Source: Kofleriaceae bacterium
GTDB taxonomy: Bacteria > Myxococcota_A > Polyangia > Haliangiales > Haliangiaceae
Direction of reading: 5' to 3'
NCBI GenBank assembly: GCA_020633495.1
Contig: JACKDR010000020.1
Span: forward strand, 62,001 to 126,000
Length of the DNA stretch: 64,000 nt
Both the position numbers and the translations under genes were made by a program. The notes under the pieces were generated by a model. It saw only the letters and a list, made by a program, of their open reading frames with translations, ran no database searches and had not been told where the DNA came from. Shown here one piece after another: positions 61,556-64,000 of the stretch (its first letter is position 1; each line of letters opens with the position of its first letter).

Positions 61556-64000
61556 TCACTGCAGCTCGAGCTGGAACGACAGGACCTCGTCGCCGGGTCG
61601 CAGCGTGATCGCGCGGCCGCCGCGCAGCGCGTCACGGCGGCCGGTGACCTCGACGTCCCCGGTGGGCGCGTCGCGGATCCGGAACTCGCCCTCGGCGTCG
61701 GTCCGGGCCTCGACCGACAGCGGCTCGTCGCCGCCGCGCGCGACCGTGATCGTCGCGCCGGCGACCCGCTCGCCGTGGCGGTCGTAGACGACGCCGGCGA
61801 GCAGCGCGCCGCGCTCGACCTCGAGCCGGAGGTCGCGCACCGTGACCGCGCCGACCTCGCGCCCGGCGGTGACCTCGACGGCCCGCTCGACCGGCAGGTA
61901 GCCGGCGACCGCGACCCGGACCGTCCAGGTCCCGGCGATCAGCGGCCCGACGTGCAGCGCGCCGTCGGCGCCGGTCGCGACCTCGATCCGGCCGCCCGGG
62001 CCGGTCAGCACGACCGCGACGCCGGGCAGCGGCGCGCCGGTGTGGTGGTCGAAGAGCCGGCCGTCGACGGCGCCGCCCCAGGCCAGGGTCACGGCGCCGT
62101 CGGCCTCGGTCGTGATGGTCGCGGTCTGGGCCGGGAAGTCGGGGTGATCGACCTGCAGCTCGGCGGGGCCTTCGGGGACCTGGCCGATCGAGAACCAGCC
62201 GGTGTCGTCGGTGACGGCGCGGCGGCCGCGCGCCGCGCCGGCGGCGACCACGACCGCGGCGCCGCGGACCGGCAGCTGATCGCCGTCGACGACGCGGCCG
62301 CGCAGCGTCGCGTCCGCGGGGGCGAGCGCGACGTCCTGGACCTGCTCGGCCGGCTGATCGCCGGCCGGCGCCGGCAGGCTCAGGCTGGCGTGACCGTCGC
62401 CGAAGCCCCAGGCGGTGACTTCGAGGTCGACGTCGCCGACCAGCGGGCCGAGCCGGTAGGCGCCGTCGCCGTCGGTGATGGCGATCAGGCGATCGCGATC
62501 GCGGCCGGCGCGGTCGGCGGCGGCGCCGGCCCCGCCGCCGTCGTCGCGGGGCCGCGCCGACACGGTGGCGCCGACCACCGGCGGGCCGCGGGTGCTGGTG
62601 ACGGTGCCGACCACGAACGTGCCCGGGCTGAGCACGATCTCGACGCCCTGCACCACCTTGCCGGCGTCGAGCGGGATGCGCGCGCTCTTGCCCTCGGCCA
62701 TGCCCGGCGCCGCGGCGACGATCCACCAGGTCCCGGCGGCGAGGCCGGTGACGCGGAAGCCGCCGTCGGCGTCGGTGACCAGCGTGGCCTGGTACGCGGG
62801 GTCCACCGGCAGCGGCGCCGGGGCGCCGAGCGCGATCACGGCCGCGGTGGTGCCGGCCCCGGCGGTGACGCCCGCGTCGCCAGCGCTCCCGGCCCCGGCC
62901 GCGGCGACGACCGCGGGCGCGGCGACGATCGTGGTCTGCCGGGTCGCGGCGGCGCCGCCCGGCGGCGGCGGGTACGGCAGCGGCCCGAGCAGGACGCCGA
63001 GCTCGCCGCGCGGCACGAACCGCGGATCGTCGGTGAAGTCGCCGGGCGGGCCAGCGCGACCGCCCGCGCTCGCCGCGGCGGCGCCGGCGGCGCGGCCCCG
63101 GCGGGCGCGAAGCCGGAGAACCGGCGCAGCTGATCGTCGTCCACCGCCGCCGAGGCGTCGAGGCCGCGCCCCCCAGCGCGCCCTCGCCGGCGGCGCGGAT
63201 CACCGCGCCGGCCACCGGCCGGCCCAGGGCGTCGACGACGCGGCCCTCGACGATGGCGCCGCCGACCAGCTCGATCGACGGCACGCCGCGGCCGGCCTCG
63301 ACCTCGAGCGCGCCCGCCGACAGCCAGCCCGGCGCCCACGCGTCGACCAGCCAGCGGCCGTGCGGCACGCCCTCGACCCGGAACACGCCGTCGTCGCCGC
63401 TGCGGGCGTAGCGCGCCGCCTCGACGTCGGCGACGCCGCCGGCGTCGGTGACCGGCTCCAGCGCGACCGCGGCGCGGACGCCGATGCCGGTGGCGCGATC
63501 GACGACGCGGCCGACGACGATCGTCGCGGCCTCGAGGGTCAGGGTCACCGGCGCGAACGGGCCGGCGCCCAGGCGCGGCACCGCGACCGCGCGCGCCGCC
63601 AGATCGGTCTCGTGCGCCCACGCCCGGTAGTTGCCCTCGGGCAGCTCGCCGAAGCCGAAGGCGCCGTCGGCGTCGGTCACGGTCTCGAGCCGGCCGCCGA
63701 TGGCGTCGCCGTCGATCGTCACGGTCGCGCCCGGCACCGGCCGGCCGCCGTCGACGACGACCCCGGTGACGTCGACCCGGCGCGCCACCACCAGGCGGAC
63801 CCCGTCGGACGGCACGGGCACGAACCGGACCTCGGCGGTGAAGATGTCGGCGCCCTCGACGCGCAGCCGGTGCCGCCCCGGCTCGAGCCCCTCGAGGACG
63901 AACGCGCCGTCGCCGTCGGCGATCGCGACCACCGGCGGCGGCGCGGGCGCGGCGCTGGCCCGGCTGGAGTCGCCGGGGCCGAGCTCGAGCTCGGCGGTGA
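61556..64000 (-). CDS. Carboxypeptidase-regulatory-like repeat protein (5' end outside window; two frame breaks)
   Basis: The frame is open to base 64000, so the start lies beyond the window. At least eight to nine CarboxypepD_reg/transthyretin-like domains are visible, each with patterns such as G.V.D..G.PV.GA.V and T.ADG.F.I..L..G. Examples are VVDGGRPVPGATVTIDG, VDALGRPVAGAVIRAAGEG, TSTRGPPVVGATVSARP and YDRHGERVAGATITVARG. Two frame changes interrupt the homology: one in a run of six C at 63169-63174, after GEGALGG, and one at about 63050-63100, before GGRAGPPGDFTDDPRFVPRG. Codon usage is good on each side. It is probably one long secreted or surface protein, broken by indels in the read rather than truncated. 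Confidence 0.75.

Overview
This window is very GC-rich chromosomal DNA, with third codon positions almost always G or C. It looks like a predatory-type myxobacterium (Myxococcota, probably the Polyangia/Haliangium-Kofleria side). The evidence is several Hanks-type Ser/Thr kinases with C-terminal membrane tails, an AgmX/TonB-like C-terminal domain, many lipoproteins with PPC, carboxypeptidase-regulatory or stalk repeats, HEAT and HDOD proteins, and a bactofilin-like gene. Core genes (ftsH, glmM, thrS, rnc, mnmA, rlmD, tilS, a tRNA) show it is chromosome. No phage, plasmid, CRISPR or transposase gene was seen.

Layout. 1-6.0 kb: the 3' part of a GMC oxidoreductase, then three small or repetitive secreted proteins and a polytopic membrane protein. 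6.0-8.4 kb (minus): bestrophin-like channel and VanW/G5 protein. 8.6-15.4 kb (plus): a signalling run of small membrane protein, active Ser/Thr kinase, catalytically dead kinase fused to a GYF_2-like and an AgmX/TonB-like domain, and a membrane HD phosphohydrolase of the c-di-AMP phosphodiesterase (PgpH) type. 15.4-21.6 kb: TPR lipoprotein, HEAT-repeat secreted protein, four-helix-bundle protein, ECF-type sigma factor, HDOD protein. 21.5-30.9 kb (minus): tilS-ftsH-folP-dacA-ybbR-glmM-nnr, a tightly packed operon that makes c-di-AMP. 31-36.8 kb: DUF6178-like protein, RNase III, and a kinase fused to an AAA ATPase. 37-42.5 kb: PLP decarboxylase, ThrRS, and an HNH nuclease gene lying between two identical 34-bp repeats. 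42.6-47.8 kb: copper monooxygenase-like lipoprotein, RlmD, MnmA, two small secreted proteins, tRNA-Leu(UAA). 47.9-53.5 kb (minus): four overlapping or adjacent genes (membrane protein, alpha/alpha-toroid protein, kinase with a QPD-repeat tail, alpha/beta hydrolase). 53.6-64 kb (minus): large secreted lipoproteins, a zinc protease, a carboxypeptidase-regulatory repeat protein, and a bactofilin-like gene sitting between 188-bp inverted repeats.

How parts fit together. DacA/YbbR/GlmM makes c-di-AMP, and the PgpH-like HD enzyme 9 kb away is a candidate to degrade it; that enzyme is co-directional with a kinase/pseudokinase pair. Many genes have a TAnnnT-type -10 hexamer ending only 6-10 nt before the start codon and no Shine-Dalgarno, which points to widespread leaderless transcription.

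Caution. At least five genes (HD hydrolase, nnr, tilS, kinase-ATPase, and the last gene, which has two breaks) change reading frame inside G/C-rich repeats while keeping good codon usage and domain homology on both sides. Because tilS is normally essential, these are more likely base-call indels than real pseudogenes.
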